From Chloroflexota bacterium (lineage in GTDB: Bacteria > Chloroflexota > Dehalococcoidia > UBA2979): a stretch of 15,344 bases of DNA. Numbering within the stretch: position 1 is the first letter of the stretch; every line of letters starts with the position of its first letter. A program made the translations under genes and the position numbers. The DNA is taken from NCBI GenBank assembly GCA_027592975.1, contig JAQCJS010000003.1, positions 1-15,344 on the forward strand, written 5' to 3'. Positions 1 to 7,901 of this stretch are shown here, in pieces. Under the pieces are notes generated by a model that was given only the letters and a program-made list of their open reading frames with translations, was not told the DNA's origin and did not search any database.

Positions 1-239
1 CCGGGACGCAGCGCGGCGCGGTGGTAGTAGCGCTGGAACTGCCCCTCCATCACGCCGTAGGCGAAGCGCACCTTCTGCTTCTCGATCAACTGCTGGCCGC
101 GGTCGGAGATCTTCCGGCGGCGCAGCGCACGCGGTCCCGGCGGGTTGGGCCGGCGGATGATCGCGCACTTCGCCGAACCACAGAGCGAGGCTCCATAGCG
201 GCGGCACTTTCGACACTTCGGACCGATGTAGCGTGCCAT
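1..239 (-). CDS. rpsD: 30S ribosomal protein uS4, 5' part, cut by window edge
   Basis: uS4 is a primary 16S rRNA-binding protein of the 30S body and the alpha-operon repressor in E. coli. Only the first 79 codons lie in the window; the reading frame is open to the left edge. It begins MARYIGPKCRKCRRYGASLC, then GSAKCAIIRRPNPPGPRALR. C9, C12, C20 and C25 match the zinc-type uS4 N-terminus, but the second and third cysteines are separated by 7 residues, not the usual 13 (T. thermophilus). The following RKISDRGQQLIEKQKVRFAY and EGQFQRYYHRA match the family. It starts 8 bases after rpsK. Confidence 0.95.
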   Translation of the reverse strand, partial: MARYIGPKCRKCRRYGASLCGSAKCAIIRRPNPPGPRALRRRKISDRGQQLIEKQKVRFAYGVMEGQFQRYYHRAALRP

Positions 240-243
240 CTGT

Positions 244-249
244 CCTCCT
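244..249 (-). promoter_or_regulatory. rpsD ribosome binding site
   Basis: AGGAGG overlaps the rpsK stop codon and leaves 4 bases before the rpsD ATG. This short spacing is tight but the match is full, and it decides the rpsD start. Confidence 0.7.
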
Positions 250-652
250 AGTTCCGGGGCCGGCGGCGCGAGCGGCAGCCGTTGTGCGGGATGGGTGTGA
301 CGTCGCGAATCGCGGTGACGCGCAGGCCAGCGGAGGACAGCGCGCGCACGGCGGCCTCACGGCCGGGGCCAGGCCCCTTCACGGAGACGTCCACCTCGCG
401 CATGCCGTTTTCCATCGCCACCTGAGCGGCCTTCTCCGCGGAGAGCTGCGCCGCGTACGGCGTGCTCTTGCGGGAGCCCTTGAACCCGACGACGCCGCCG
501 GAGCCCCAGGCGACCACGTTTCCGTTGGGATCCGTGATCGTGACGATGGTGTTGTTGAACGTGGAGGTCACGAACGCGAGACCGCGAGGGATGTTCTTCC
601 GCTCGCGACGCCTCGCCCGCGTGGCCGCCTGCTGCTGTTGTGCTCGACCCAT
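248..652 (-). CDS. rpsK: 30S ribosomal protein uS11
   Basis: uS11 is a platform protein near the mRNA exit site. The 134 residues show a basic N-terminus ([14 protein letters not shown]), then [42 protein letters not shown] and [15 protein letters not shown]. The C-terminal [15 protein letters not shown] contains N124-G125, the site equivalent to the isoaspartate-forming Asn119 in E. coli uS11. The TAG stop also starts the AGGAGG ribosome binding site of rpsD. Confidence 0.97.
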   Translation of the reverse strand: MGRAQQQQAATRARRRERKNIPRGLAFVTSTFNNTIVTITDPNGNVVAWGSGGVVGFKGSRKSTPYAAQLSAEKAAQVAMENGMREVDVSVKGPGPGREAAVRALSSAGLRVTAIRDVTPIPHNGCRSRRRPRN

Positions 653-710
653 CCGGATACGTCCCTACTCGTGGACCGCGCGCCGCCGCACGATCCCGCT
701 GCGGCCGCTA

Positions 711-1088
711 CTACTTCGTAGCCTTCTTCTTGCCCGCCACCGTCCGACGCACACCGCGTCGCGTGCGCGCGTTCGACTTGGTGCGCTGACCGCGGACGGA
801 GAGACCCCGGCGGTGGCGCTGACCGCGGTAGCAGTTGATCTCGATCAGGCGCTGGATGTTGCTGCGCACCGAACGGCGCAGGTCACCTTCCACCACCAGT
901 TCACCTTCAATGACGGCGCGCAGCCGCGCGACCTCGTCATCCGTCAGGTCCCGCGCCTTGGTGGTCGGGCTGACGTTGGTCTGCGCCAGGACGCGCAACG
1001 CGGTGGTGCGACCGATGCCGTAGATGTACGGCAGCGAGAACGCGACCTGCTTGTCGTTCGGAATGTCGACGCCGGCGATACGTGCCAT
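711..1088 (-). CDS. rpsM: 30S ribosomal protein uS13
   Basis: uS13 in the 30S head forms inter-subunit bridges and contacts P-site tRNA. The 125-residue protein shows [20 protein letters not shown], then [10 protein letters not shown] (21-30), the helix-two-turn-helix region, and EGDLRRSV followed by [20 protein letters not shown] and NARTRRG. The C-terminal tail VAGKKKATK is the tRNA-contacting extension. Two TAG stops occur in tandem at its end. A 58-base gap separates it from rpsK. Confidence 0.98.
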   Translation of the reverse strand: MARIAGVDIPNDKQVAFSLPYIYGIGRTTALRVLAQTNVSPTTKARDLTDDEVARLRAVIEGELVVEGDLRRSVRSNIQRLIEINCYRGQRHRRGLSVRGQRTKSNARTRRGVRRTVAGKKKATK

Positions 1089-1097
1089 GCTGCGCCC

Positions 1098-1211
1098 CTA
1101 CCCTTGCCGCTGCTTGTGCTTCGCCGTCTCGCAGATCACGCGGACGTGACCATGCCGACGGATGATCTGGCACTTGTCACAGCGCTTCTTCACTGATGCC
1201 GACACCTTCAT
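1098..1211 (-). CDS. rpmJ: 50S ribosomal protein bL36
   Basis: This very small gene reads [20 protein letters not shown] and then [17 protein letters not shown], 37 residues in total. It matches zinc-type bL36 throughout, with C11, C14, C27 and H32 as the metal ligands. The ATG is preceded by AGGAGAGACGCC, a good ribosome binding site. It lies 48 bases after infA and 9 before rpsM, its conserved position. Being short it is easily missed by ORF length cut-offs. Confidence 0.96.
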   Translation of the reverse strand: MKVSASVKKRCDKCQIIRRHGHVRVICETAKHKQRQG

Positions 1212-1259
1212 GGCGTCTCTCCTGCTTCGCTTCCACCACCCCGCGGTCAGACCGGCTGA

Positions 1260-1541
1260 CTAGCGGAAGCGGTACGTGATCCGCCCGCGACTCAGGTCGT
1301 ACGGGCTCAGTTCCACCAGCACCCGGTCGCTGAGGAGGATGCGGATGTAGTTCATGCGCATCCGCCCGGAGATCCCCGCCAGCACGTGATGTCCGTTCGC
1401 CAGTTCCACATCGAACATGGCGTTCGGCCGCGCTTCGCGGATCACCCCTTCAACCTCGATGACTTCTTTCTTCTCTTTCGGCTCCCGGGGGCCACCGCTG
1501 GCTCCACCGCCGCCGCGAGAAGGTCTTCGTCCTCTAACCAT
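1260..1541 (-). CDS. infA: Translation initiation factor IF-1, extended N-terminus
   Basis: IF-1 occupies the 30S A site during initiation. The S1/OB core is unmistakable: [24 protein letters not shown], then [37 protein letters not shown]. With the ATG start chosen here it is 93 residues; a GTG 12 bases upstream (1553) would give 97. Both are longer than the usual 71-73. The extra 21-25 residues are [19 protein letters not shown], rich in Gly and Arg, and no start codon lies between them and the core, so at least part of the extension must be translated. Neither start has a good ribosome binding site; coupling to map (TAG stop 4 or 16 bases upstream) probably drives translation. Confidence 0.93.
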   Translation of the reverse strand: MVRGRRPSRGGGGASGGPREPKEKKEVIEVEGVIREARPNAMFDVELANGHHVLAGISGRMRMNYIRILLSDRVLVELSPYDLSRGRITYRFR

Positions 1542-1557
1542 GGTGGTGCCCACATCG

Positions 1558-2319
1558 CTAGGCGATGCGGGTCAGAACCTCCGGGCCATCCCCGGTGATT
1601 GCCACCGTCTCTTCAAAGTGCGCGGAGAGCCGGCCGTCAGACATGACCACCGTCCATCCATCGCTGATCTCTTCGGTCTCCGGGTCGCCCAGCGCGAACA
1701 TTGGCTCCAGCGCCAGCACCATCCCGGCCTGCAGCCGGATGCCCGTGCCCGCGCGCCCGTAGTTCGAGATGTGCGGCTCCATGTGCATCTGCCGCCCGAC
1801 CCCGTGCCCGCCGTAGCCGCGCACGATGCCGTACTGCTGCGCGCACGAGCCGATGGCGTGCGAGATGTCGCCCAGGCGGTTCCCCACCCGTGCGGCCTCG
1901 ATACCGGCCCAGAGCGACCGCTCCGTCGTCTTCATCAATTCGCGCGCCTCGTCAGACACGGAACCCACGCCCACGGTGAACGCAGCGTCGGACACGTAGC
2001 CCTGATAGGTCACACCCAGATCGATGGAGACGATGTCCCCCTCCTTCAGCGCCCGCCCATTGGGGATCCCATGGACGAGCTGTTCATTCACGGAGTAGCA
2101 GATCGCTCCGGGGTAGGGCGGCTTGCCCATGGGCGCATACCCGACAAAGGTGGGCTGCGCTCCCCGTTCCGCGATCGCCTGCTTCGCCAGTACGTCGAGC
2201 TCCAGTCCGGTGACGCCCGGGCGCACTGCTTCAATGAGCAGGGCACGCACCTCTGCGTTGATGCGACCGGATTGTCGCATCACCTCCAGGGCAGCAGCTG
2301 ACTTCAACTCGACAGACAT
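1558..2319 (-). CDS. map: Methionine aminopeptidase, type I
   Basis: This enzyme removes the initiator methionine from nascent proteins. The 253-residue protein has the pita-bread fold with the expected metal ligands: D100 (SIDLG), D111 (VSDAAFT), H172 (GHGVG), E205 (LALEPM) and E236 (HFEETV). The substrate-contacting histidines are H83 (LVHGIP) and H179 (MHMEP). No zinc-finger or SH3-binding N-terminal extension is present, so it is a standard type Ia enzyme. It lies 24 bases after adk, and infA follows closely. The ribosome binding site is weak (AGGGG well upstream), so expression may depend on read-through from adk. Confidence 0.97.
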   Translation of the reverse strand: MSVELKSAAALEVMRQSGRINAEVRALLIEAVRPGVTGLELDVLAKQAIAERGAQPTFVGYAPMGKPPYPGAICYSVNEQLVHGIPNGRALKEGDIVSIDLGVTYQGYVSDAAFTVGVGSVSDEARELMKTTERSLWAGIEAARVGNRLGDISHAIGSCAQQYGIVRGYGGHGVGRQMHMEPHISNYGRAGTGIRLQAGMVLALEPMFALGDPETEEISDGWTVVMSDGRLSAHFEETVAITGDGPEVLTRIA

Positions 2320-2343
2320 TCTATTGTACGCCCCTGACGTCCC

Positions 2344-2994
2344 TTATGACACTTTCGCCAGCGCGCCCTCAAGGCGCACCGTGATGTCGTCCGGGCTGCC
2401 CGTGCCGTCAATGGCCTGGAGCTTCCCCTGATTTCCGTAGTACCCCGCCAGCGCCTCAGTCCAGGTGCGGTTGGCGTCCAGGCGCGCGTTCACCGTGGCG
2501 GGCTGGTCGTCCGCGCGCTGGCTGAGCTGCCCGCCGCACTCATCGCACACGCCAGCAGCCTTCGGGGGCTTGCTCTGCATGTGGTAGATCGCACCGCAGT
2601 TGCCGCAGGACCAGCGCCCGGTCAGCCGTGCGATCAGCTCCGGCTCCGGCACCTGGATGTACAGCACCGCATCGATCTGTGCGCCCTGGCCCGCCAGCGC
2701 GGCGTCCAACGCCTCCGCCTGCGGGATGGTCCGAGGGAACCCGTCCAGCATCAGCCCCTTCGCGGCATCCGGCTGCGCGATGCGCTCCAGCAGCATGCCG
2801 ATCGTCACCTCGTCCGGCACCAGCGCGCCGGCGGACATGAACTCTTGCGCGCGCTTGCCCAGCTCCGTGCCGACGGCGGCCGCCTCGCGGAACATGTCGC
2901 CCGTGGAGATGTGCAGCAGCCCATGGCGCTCGGCGAGGATCTTCGCCTGCGTGCCCTTGCCGACACCCGGGAGCCCGAGGAGGATCAGCCGCAT
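2344..2994 (-). CDS. adk: Adenylate kinase, zinc-type LID
   Basis: This cytosolic enzyme interconverts ATP + AMP and 2 ADP. The 216 residues start with the P-loop GLPGVGKGT (7-15). The AMP-binding helix carries STGDMFREA (30-38), and LDGFPRT is at 83-89. The LID domain at about 127-165 is the long form with four cysteines, C130/C133 (CGNC) and C150/C153 (CDEC), expected to bind zinc as in many Gram-positive and thermophile enzymes. It starts on TAATG with secY, matching the conserved secY-adk-map order. Confidence 0.97.
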   Translation of the reverse strand: MRLILLGLPGVGKGTQAKILAERHGLLHISTGDMFREAAAVGTELGKRAQEFMSAGALVPDEVTIGMLLERIAQPDAAKGLMLDGFPRTIPQAEALDAALAGQGAQIDAVLYIQVPEPELIARLTGRWSCGNCGAIYHMQSKPPKAAGVCDECGGQLSQRADDQPATVNARLDANRTWTEALAGYYGNQGKLQAIDGTGSPDDITVRLEGALAKVS

Positions 2995-4334
2995 TAGGAG
3001 ATGAACCCCTCGTAATTGCGCATCATCATCTGCGCCTCGATCTGGCGCATGGTGTCGATCACGACACCGACCACGATCAGCAGGCCGGCGGCGCTGATCT
3101 GCAGCGCCTGCACGTCCGTCAGCCGCGTGGCAAGGAACGGCAGCACGGCCACGAAGCCGAGGAACAGCGCCCCGCCCCAGGTGATCCGCACCAGCACCCG
3201 CGTGATGTACTCGCTCGTCGGGCGTCCCGGCCGGATGCCGGGGATGAAGCCGCCCTGCCGCTGCAGGTTCTCCGCCAGGTTCTGCTGCGCGAACACGACC
3301 ATGGTGTAGAAGAACGTGAAGCCGACCACCAACACGAACGTGCCCAGCCAGTAGAACAGGCCGGTCGGCGAGAGCATCCCCTCGAAGAACGAGGCCGTGG
3401 TGCGGATCCAGCCCACGTCCACCGTGCGCGCCAGGAACTGCGCGAACAGCGGCGGGAAGATCATGATCGAGGTGGCGAAGATCAGCGGGATCATGCCGGC
3501 ACTGTTCACGCGCAGCGGGATGTGTGACTGACCCTGCTGGCGGTACAGCCGGCCGCCGCGGAACTGCGACCGCGCGTACTGCACCGGCACGCGGCGCTGC
3601 CCCTCCTGGAAGATGACGATCAGCGCCACCACGGCGACCGCGATCACCGCCAGCAGCAGCACGCCGCCCAGCGCCTGCGCGCCCGTCAGCACGCCGGTAC
3701 CGAACACCGTGGGCACCTGCGCCACGATGCCGCCGAGGATGATGATCGAGATGCCGTTGCCAATGCCCCGCTCAGAGATCAACTCGCCCAGCCAGACCAG
3801 GAACATGGTCCCGGCGACCAGCGAGAACAGCGTCGCGATCGTCGGCAGCGCGCGCCCATCCGAGAAGCCGATGGCGGTGACGCCACCCAGCTGGGAGATG
3901 AGCGTGAGCTGCGCGTAGCCCTGGAACACGGCCAGCGGCACGGTCAACCAGTGGCTGTACATCTGCAGCTTCTCGCGCCCGGCCTCACCCTCCTGGGAGA
4001 GCGCCTTCAGGCGGGGGATCAGCGGCGTGGCCAACTGCATCACGATCGTCGCGGTGATGTACGGATACACGCCCAGCGCGGCGACGGACAGGTTCTGCAG
4101 TGCACCACCGGAGAAGATGTTCAGGAAGCCCAGGATCGCGTTCGACTCGAACGTCTGCCTCAGCTGCTCCGGATCCACGCCCGGAACCGGGACGTGCGCG
4201 ACGAAACGGAACACGAGCAGCGCACCGAAGACGAAGAGCAGCTTGCTCCGCACCTCCGGCAGCTTGGACGCATCAATCGCCGCCTGCAGCAGGCGTGGGC
4301 GACCGGTGGAGCTCGGTGTCGTCGCGAACGCCAT
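2994..4334 (-). CDS. secY: Preprotein translocase channel subunit SecY
   Basis: SecY forms the inner-membrane protein-conducting channel with SecE and SecG. The 446-residue protein has the usual ten hydrophobic segments, starting with one at about 31-48. Family signatures are ALGVYPYITATI (86-97), LGELISERGIGNGIS (182-196), EGQRRVPVQYA (244-254) and LRVNSAGMIPLIFA (274-287). The cytosolic loop near 358-378 (LQRQGGFIPGIRPGRPTSEYI) is the conserved SecA/ribosome contact region. The C-terminus QIEAQMMMRNYEGFI is canonical. It follows rplO by 2 bases, and its TAA overlaps the adk ATG. Confidence 0.98.
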   Translation of the reverse strand: MAFATTPSSTGRPRLLQAAIDASKLPEVRSKLLFVFGALLVFRFVAHVPVPGVDPEQLRQTFESNAILGFLNIFSGGALQNLSVAALGVYPYITATIVMQLATPLIPRLKALSQEGEAGREKLQMYSHWLTVPLAVFQGYAQLTLISQLGGVTAIGFSDGRALPTIATLFSLVAGTMFLVWLGELISERGIGNGISIIILGGIVAQVPTVFGTGVLTGAQALGGVLLLAVIAVAVVALIVIFQEGQRRVPVQYARSQFRGGRLYRQQGQSHIPLRVNSAGMIPLIFATSIMIFPPLFAQFLARTVDVGWIRTTASFFEGMLSPTGLFYWLGTFVLVVGFTFFYTMVVFAQQNLAENLQRQGGFIPGIRPGRPTSEYITRVLVRITWGGALFLGFVAVLPFLATRLTDVQALQISAAGLLIVVGVVIDTMRQIEAQMMMRNYEGFIS

Positions 4335-4336
4335 AG

Positions 4337-4831
4337 CTAGACCGCAGCCTTCCGGCGGTGCACGCGGTTACGCGGCGTGCGGTCAGCCGGCGCGGTCTCC
4401 TGGAAGGAGCCACCCGCCGCCGTGATCGCCGCCTTCGCGGACTCGGAGATGCGCGGAGCCGTGATCGTGAGGGCGTGGCCAATGGCCCCGCGGCTCAGAA
4501 CCTTGAACGGCGCCTTCACGTCGTCGATGAGACGCACGGCGGCAAGCGCCGCGGCGTCCACCGTGGCGCCGGCCGGGAAGCGTTCCGCAAGCGTGTCCAG
4601 GTTGACGGCCTGGAACTCCACTCGCGTGAAGTTCTTGAAGCCGCGGAGGTGCGGGACGCGGCGAACCAGCGGGATCTGGCCGCCCTCGAACCCGGGGCGG
4701 ACGCCGCCGCGCTTGCCCTGACCCTTGCGGCCACGACCGGCGCTGGTGCCCTGGCCGGAGCCGGGACCGCGACCGACGCGCTTGCTGACCTTCTTGGCGC
4801 CGGCGGACTGCCGAAGCGTGTGCTGGTCCAT
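4337..4831 (-). CDS. rplO: 50S ribosomal protein uL15
   Basis: uL15 binds 23S rRNA and is a late-assembly protein. The Gly-rich N-terminal arm is typical: KKVSKRVGRGPGSGQGTSAGRGRKGQ (13-38), then GFEGGQIPLVRRVPHLRGF. The globular part includes VNLDTLAERFPAGATVD and VLSRGAIGHALTITAPRISESAKAAI. The 164 residues exceed the E. coli 144 by a basic C-terminal end (RTPRNRVHRRKAAV). It lies only 2 bases before secY, the usual neighbour. Confidence 0.96.
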   Translation of the reverse strand: MDQHTLRQSAGAKKVSKRVGRGPGSGQGTSAGRGRKGQGKRGGVRPGFEGGQIPLVRRVPHLRGFKNFTRVEFQAVNLDTLAERFPAGATVDAAALAAVRLIDDVKAPFKVLSRGAIGHALTITAPRISESAKAAITAAGGSFQETAPADRTPRNRVHRRKAAV

Positions 4832-5014
4832 CTAGCGGACCTCCTCGACGGACACAAGGTGCTGCACCTTGTGGATCATGCCGCGAATGGACGGCCGGTC
4901 CTCGTGCTCCACCGTGCGGTTGAGCTTGCGCAGACCGAGCGCGCGGATCGTGTCCTTCTGGTTCTCGGCATAGCCGATGGCGGACTTCACCCAGGTGATG
5001 CGCAGCGTGGCCAT
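4832..5014 (-). CDS. rpmD: 50S ribosomal protein uL30
   Basis: The 60-residue uL30 is a small 23S rRNA-binding protein. It matches the family over its whole length: [36 protein letters not shown], then [17 protein letters not shown], with the I/L spacing of the beta-alpha-beta fold. A GAGGGG ribosome binding site lies in the 20-base gap after rpsE. Its TAG stop abuts the rplO ATG (TAGATG). Confidence 0.96.
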   Translation of the reverse strand: MATLRITWVKSAIGYAENQKDTIRALGLRKLNRTVEHEDRPSIRGMIHKVQHLVSVEEVR

Positions 5015-5034
5015 GGTCGTTCCCCTCTGCGCGC

Positions 5035-5652
5035 TTACGCGTTCGCCGCGGCGACCGCGAGGCGGCGCTCACGCGCGGCACGCGGGTCCTGCAGCCGGCG
5101 CAGACCGTCAATGGTCGCGCGCACCACGTTGACCGGGTTGGTGGAGCCGTGCGTCTTGGTCAGCACGTCGCTGATGCCGCAGGCCTCCATGACCGCACGC
5201 ACCGCGCCGCCGGCGATCAGGCCGGTACCGGGCGAGGCCGGGCGCATGATGACGCGCGACGCCTTGAACTGCGTGACCAGGTCGTGCGAGATCGTCGTGT
5301 CGCGCATGTTCACCTTGAACATGGTGCGCCGGGCGATGACGCCACCCTTGCGGATGGCCTCCGGCACCTCGTTGGCGCGGCCCATGCCGAAGCCCACGCG
5401 GCCCGCCCCATCACCCACGACCACGATCGCGGTGAAGGAGAACCGGCGACCGCCCTTCACCACCTTGGCGACACGGTTGATGTAGACGACCTTCTCAATG
5501 AACTCCGGCGCTTCCTCTTCGTCGCGACGTCGGTCACGACGCGGGCCGCCGCGTCCCTGGTCTCGACCACCGGGGCCGCCGGGACCACCCGGACCGCCAC
5601 CGCGGCCGCCGCGCCCCGGACCACCGGGACCGCCGCCTCGCTGAGAGACCAT
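5035..5652 (-). CDS. rpsE: 30S ribosomal protein uS5 with Gly/Arg-rich N-terminal extension
   Basis: uS5 is at the mRNA entry region of the 30S subunit and affects decoding fidelity. The conserved double-stranded RNA-binding-like domain begins near residue 50 ([21 protein letters not shown]) and continues with [23 protein letters not shown]. The C-terminal domain has [19 protein letters not shown] and [16 protein letters not shown]. The first 48 residues are an extension built of GGPGGPG and RGG units (20 Gly in residues 6-37), then a charged [10 protein letters not shown] linker. The total of 205 residues compares with 167 in E. coli. The TAATG overlap with rplR supports the upstream start, so the extension is probably translated. 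Confidence 0.97.
   Translation of the reverse strand: MVSQRGGGPGGPGRGGRGGGPGGPGGPGGRDQGRGGPRRDRRRDEEEAPEFIEKVVYINRVAKVVKGGRRFSFTAIVVVGDGAGRVGFGMGRANEVPEAIRKGGVIARRTMFKVNMRDTTISHDLVTQFKASRVIMRPASPGTGLIAGGAVRAVMEACGISDVLTKTHGSTNPVNVVRATIDGLRRLQDPRAARERRLAVAAANA
5536..5637 (-). repeat. Low-complexity GGP/RGG coding repeat in rpsE
   Basis: This stretch encodes residues 6-39 of uS5. Three back-to-back GGP units and several RGG units make the DNA a degenerate GGN-GGN-CCN repeat. It is in frame and inside the gene. Such DNA can vary in length by slippage and in strains; here it is uninterrupted. Confidence 0.7.
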
Positions 5653-6011
5653 TAGAACACCAGCCCTTCTTCGCGAGCAGCGTCCGCCAGCGCCTGCACG
5701 CGCCCGGCGTACCGGAACCCACCGCGGTCGAACACGACCGTGGTGACGCCCTGCGCCTTCACTCGCTGAGCGACGGCGGCGCCCACCTGGCGCGCGCGCG
5801 CGCTCTTGGAACCATCGCCCTTGAGCCCGGCTTCCACATCGGACGCGGCGGCCAGCGTGCGGCCCGCCTCGTCGTCAATGACCTGGGCGTAGATGTGCTG
5901 ATTGGACCGGAACACGGCCAAGCGCGGCTGCTCCGCCGTGCCGGACACGCGCCGGCGCACACGGGTGTGCCGACGAACGCGGGCGGCGCGGGTGGTCTGC
6001 TTACTGGACAT
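5652..6011 (-). CDS. rplR: 50S ribosomal protein uL18
   Basis: uL18 binds 5S rRNA with uL5. The 119-residue protein has an N-terminal basic stretch ([17 protein letters not shown]), then [29 protein letters not shown], and the C-terminal [26 protein letters not shown], all characteristic. Translation starts inside rplF, overlapping it by 11 bases, the longest overlap in the cluster. The start is favoured because it gives the normal length. The stop overlaps the rpsE ATG by one base (TAATG). Confidence 0.97.
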   Translation of the reverse strand: MSSKQTTRAARVRRHTRVRRRVSGTAEQPRLAVFRSNQHIYAQVIDDEAGRTLAAASDVEAGLKGDGSKSARARQVGAAVAQRVKAQGVTTVVFDRGGFRYAGRVQALADAAREEGLVF

Positions 6012-6555
6012 TACTTGACTTGCCCTTCGCCTTCCCGGCCTTGAGCTTCACGCGCTCCCCGCGGTAGCGGATGCCCTTGCCGTGGTACGGCTCCGGCGGA
6101 CGCACGCGGCGCACCAGCGCCGCCTGCTGGCCGACCACCTGCTTGTCGATGCCGTCAATGTGCAGCAGGGTGTTCGTTTCCACCGTGAACGCCGCGCCAT
6201 CAAGCGGCGGCATCTCCACGAGGTGCGAGTACCCCACCGTGAGCACCAGCGTGGAGCCCTGCAGCGTGGCACGGTAACCCGTGCCCTGCAGTTCCATGGA
6301 CTTGCGGAAGCCCGTGGTCACGCCGGTGACCATGTTGTTGATCAGTGCCCGGGTCAGGCCGTGCAGCGCACGGCTCTCCGGCTTGTCGTCCGGACGGCTG
6401 ACCTGAACCACGCCGTCCTCAACAGTCACCCCGATCTTCTCGTGGATGTCCTGGACCAGCGTGCCCTTCGGGCCCGTGACAGTGCACACGCCGTCAGCCA
6501 CGGAGACCGTGACGCCGGCGGGGACGGAGATTGGCAGCTTACCTACACGCGACAT
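6001..6555 (-). CDS. rplF: 50S ribosomal protein uL6
   Basis: uL6 lies near the factor-binding site of the 50S subunit. The 184 residues form two duplicated domains, the first starting [17 protein letters not shown] with TVTGPKGTL (25-33), the second with [12 protein letters not shown] and VGYSH. The C-terminal signature is [24 protein letters not shown], including the EPYKGKG-like motif as EPYHGKG. It overlaps rplR by 11 bases, because the rplR ATG lies inside its last codons. Confidence 0.97.
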   Translation of the reverse strand: MSRVGKLPISVPAGVTVSVADGVCTVTGPKGTLVQDIHEKIGVTVEDGVVQVSRPDDKPESRALHGLTRALINNMVTGVTTGFRKSMELQGTGYRATLQGSTLVLTVGYSHLVEMPPLDGAAFTVETNTLLHIDGIDKQVVGQQAALVRRVRPPEPYHGKGIRYRGERVKLKAGKAKGKSSNVQ

Positions 6556-6570
6556 GCTGTACCTGCCCCG

Positions 6571-6969
6571 TTACCAGACGTAGCAGAGCACTTCGCCGCC
6601 GATTTTGCGTCGCCAGGCCTCGCGGCCCGACATGACGCCCTGCGACGTGCTCATGATCGCGACTCCCAGGCCACCGAAGACCCGAGGAATTTCGCGCTGG
6701 TTGACGTAGACCCGCAGACCGGGGCGCGAGACGCGCCGGATACCGGTCAGCAGCGCACGGCGGTCATCGCCGTACGTCAGGTCTACCTTGAGAATCGTGC
6801 GTGCGCCCTCTTCAGACACGATCACGTTCTTGACGAAGCCCTCTTGCTTGAGGACGTCCGCCACCGCGCGCTTCACCTTCGACGCCGGGATCCGGACGTC
6901 GTCGTGCCGCGCGGCCGCAGCGTTGCGGATGCGTGTGAACATGTCTGCCAGCGGGTCGGACGTCGCCAT
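6571..6969 (-). CDS. rpsH: 30S ribosomal protein uS8
   Basis: uS8 binds the 16S central domain early in assembly; in enterobacteria it also represses spc mRNA. The 132 residues show DPLADMFTRIRNAAAA at the start, IPASKVKRAVADVLKQEGFV, and the C-terminal VFGGLGVAIMSTSQGVMSGREAW followed by GGEVLCYVW. These are the RNA-contacting family signatures. The 53-base gap before it contains GAAGGAAGG, a purine-rich ribosome binding site, but no recognised S8-binding hairpin. It ends 15 bases before rplF. Confidence 0.97.
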   Translation of the reverse strand: MATSDPLADMFTRIRNAAAARHDDVRIPASKVKRAVADVLKQEGFVKNVIVSEEGARTILKVDLTYGDDRRALLTGIRRVSRPGLRVYVNQREIPRVFGGLGVAIMSTSQGVMSGREAWRRKIGGEVLCYVW

Positions 6970-7022
6970 GCGTCGCCTGCCTTCCTTCGGGGGTTCCTGA
7001 TCGCCTTATCGAGCGCGACCGG

Positions 7023-7328
7023 CTACCACGAAGCCTTCTTGACGCCCGGGAGCATTCCCTGCGTCGCTAGTTCTCGGAACACAATGCGCGAGACACCGAA
7101 GCCCCGCATGTACGCCCGCGGCCGGCCAGAGATCTGGCAGCGGTTGCGGAATCGCGTCTTGCTGGCGTCACGCGGCATCTTGTAGAGCCGCTTGTACGCC
7201 TCGTCCTTGGCTTCCGCCGAAGCGTTGCCGTTGTTGATCACCGCGACCAGGTCAGCACGGCGCTTCTCGTGCACCTTCACCAGGCGCGCGCGCTCCGCGT
7301 TCTTGACCAGCTTGGATTCCTTCGCCAT
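7023..7328 (-). CDS. rpsN: 30S ribosomal protein uS14, long zinc-free form
   Basis: uS14 is a head protein of the 30S subunit. The 101 residues correspond to the long, cysteine-poor form, with an N-terminal helical region ([20 protein letters not shown]) and [44 protein letters not shown]. The zinc form would carry CxxC twice in this C-terminal part; here only C64 remains, and the second pair is replaced by SRIV. The C-terminus [11 protein letters not shown] is canonical. It lies 9 bases after rplE and 53 before rpsH. Confidence 0.97.
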   Translation of the reverse strand: MAKESKLVKNAERARLVKVHEKRRADLVAVINNGNASAEAKDEAYKRLYKMPRDASKTRFRNRCQISGRPRAYMRGFGVSRIVFRELATQGMLPGVKKASW

Positions 7329-7337
7329 CGCGGGTCC

Positions 7338-7901
7338 TTACTGCTTCTTCGCGAACGGCATGCCGAGGAGCTCGAGCAGCCGTCGCCCTTCAGCGTCCGT
7401 CTTCGCGGTCGTGACCACGTTGATCTGCAGGCCACGGATGCGATCCACCTGGTCGAAGCTGAGCTCCGGGAAGATGACCTGCTCCGTGAGCCCCAGCGAG
7501 TAGTTCCCGCGACCGTCGAACGCGTCCGTGGGCACGCCGTGGAAGTCACGGACGCGCGGCAGGGCGGCGTTCATCAGCCGGTCCAGGAACTCCCACATGC
7601 GGTTGCCCCGCAGCGTGAGCGACAGGCCGATCGGGTTGTTCTCGCGCAACTTGAAGTTGGAGATCGCCTTCTTCGCGCGGCGAACGTACGGCCGCTGGCC
7701 GGTGATGGCCAGCAGATCCTTCGTCGCGGACTCCACGGCGTTCGCGTTCTCCAGCGCCTCACCCAGGCCGATGTTGACCGCGACCTTGGTGATCCGCGGG
7801 ATCTCCATGACGTTGCTGTAGTTGAAGTCCGTCATGAGCTGCTGCGCGATGCCCTCGCGGTAGCGCTGCTGAAGACGGGTGAGCGTCGGGGTGCTGACCA
7901 T
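7338..7901 (-). CDS. rplE: 50S ribosomal protein uL5
   Basis: uL5 binds 5S rRNA in the central protuberance. The correct start is the ATG on the TAATG overlap with rplX, giving a 187-residue protein. The same frame stays open much further upstream, but that stretch lies over rplX and rplN and looks nothing like uL5. Family hallmarks are IPRITKVAVNIGLGEA, TGQRPYVRRAKKAISNFKLRE (68-88), SLTLRG, and NYSLGLTEQVIFPEL in the second half. The stop TAA begins the AAGGA ribosome binding site of rpsN. Confidence 0.97.
   Translation of the reverse strand: MVSTPTLTRLQQRYREGIAQQLMTDFNYSNVMEIPRITKVAVNIGLGEALENANAVESATKDLLAITGQRPYVRRAKKAISNFKLRENNPIGLSLTLRGNRMWEFLDRLMNAALPRVRDFHGVPTDAFDGRGNYSLGLTEQVIFPELSFDQVDRIRGLQINVVTTAKTDAEGRRLLELLGMPFAKKQ

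Noticed and set aside
701..708. Palindrome GCGGCCGC in the rpsM-rpsK gap as a regulatory site
   Set aside because: It is a short palindrome expected by chance in G+C-rich DNA, with no repeat or second copy in other gaps.
6082..7185. Long plus-strand open frames (also at 14155-15267, 4358-5485 and 9267-10301)
   Set aside because: They lie antisense to well-conserved ribosomal genes, have Arg/His/Ala-rich low-information translations, and are the expected by-product of high G+C codon use.
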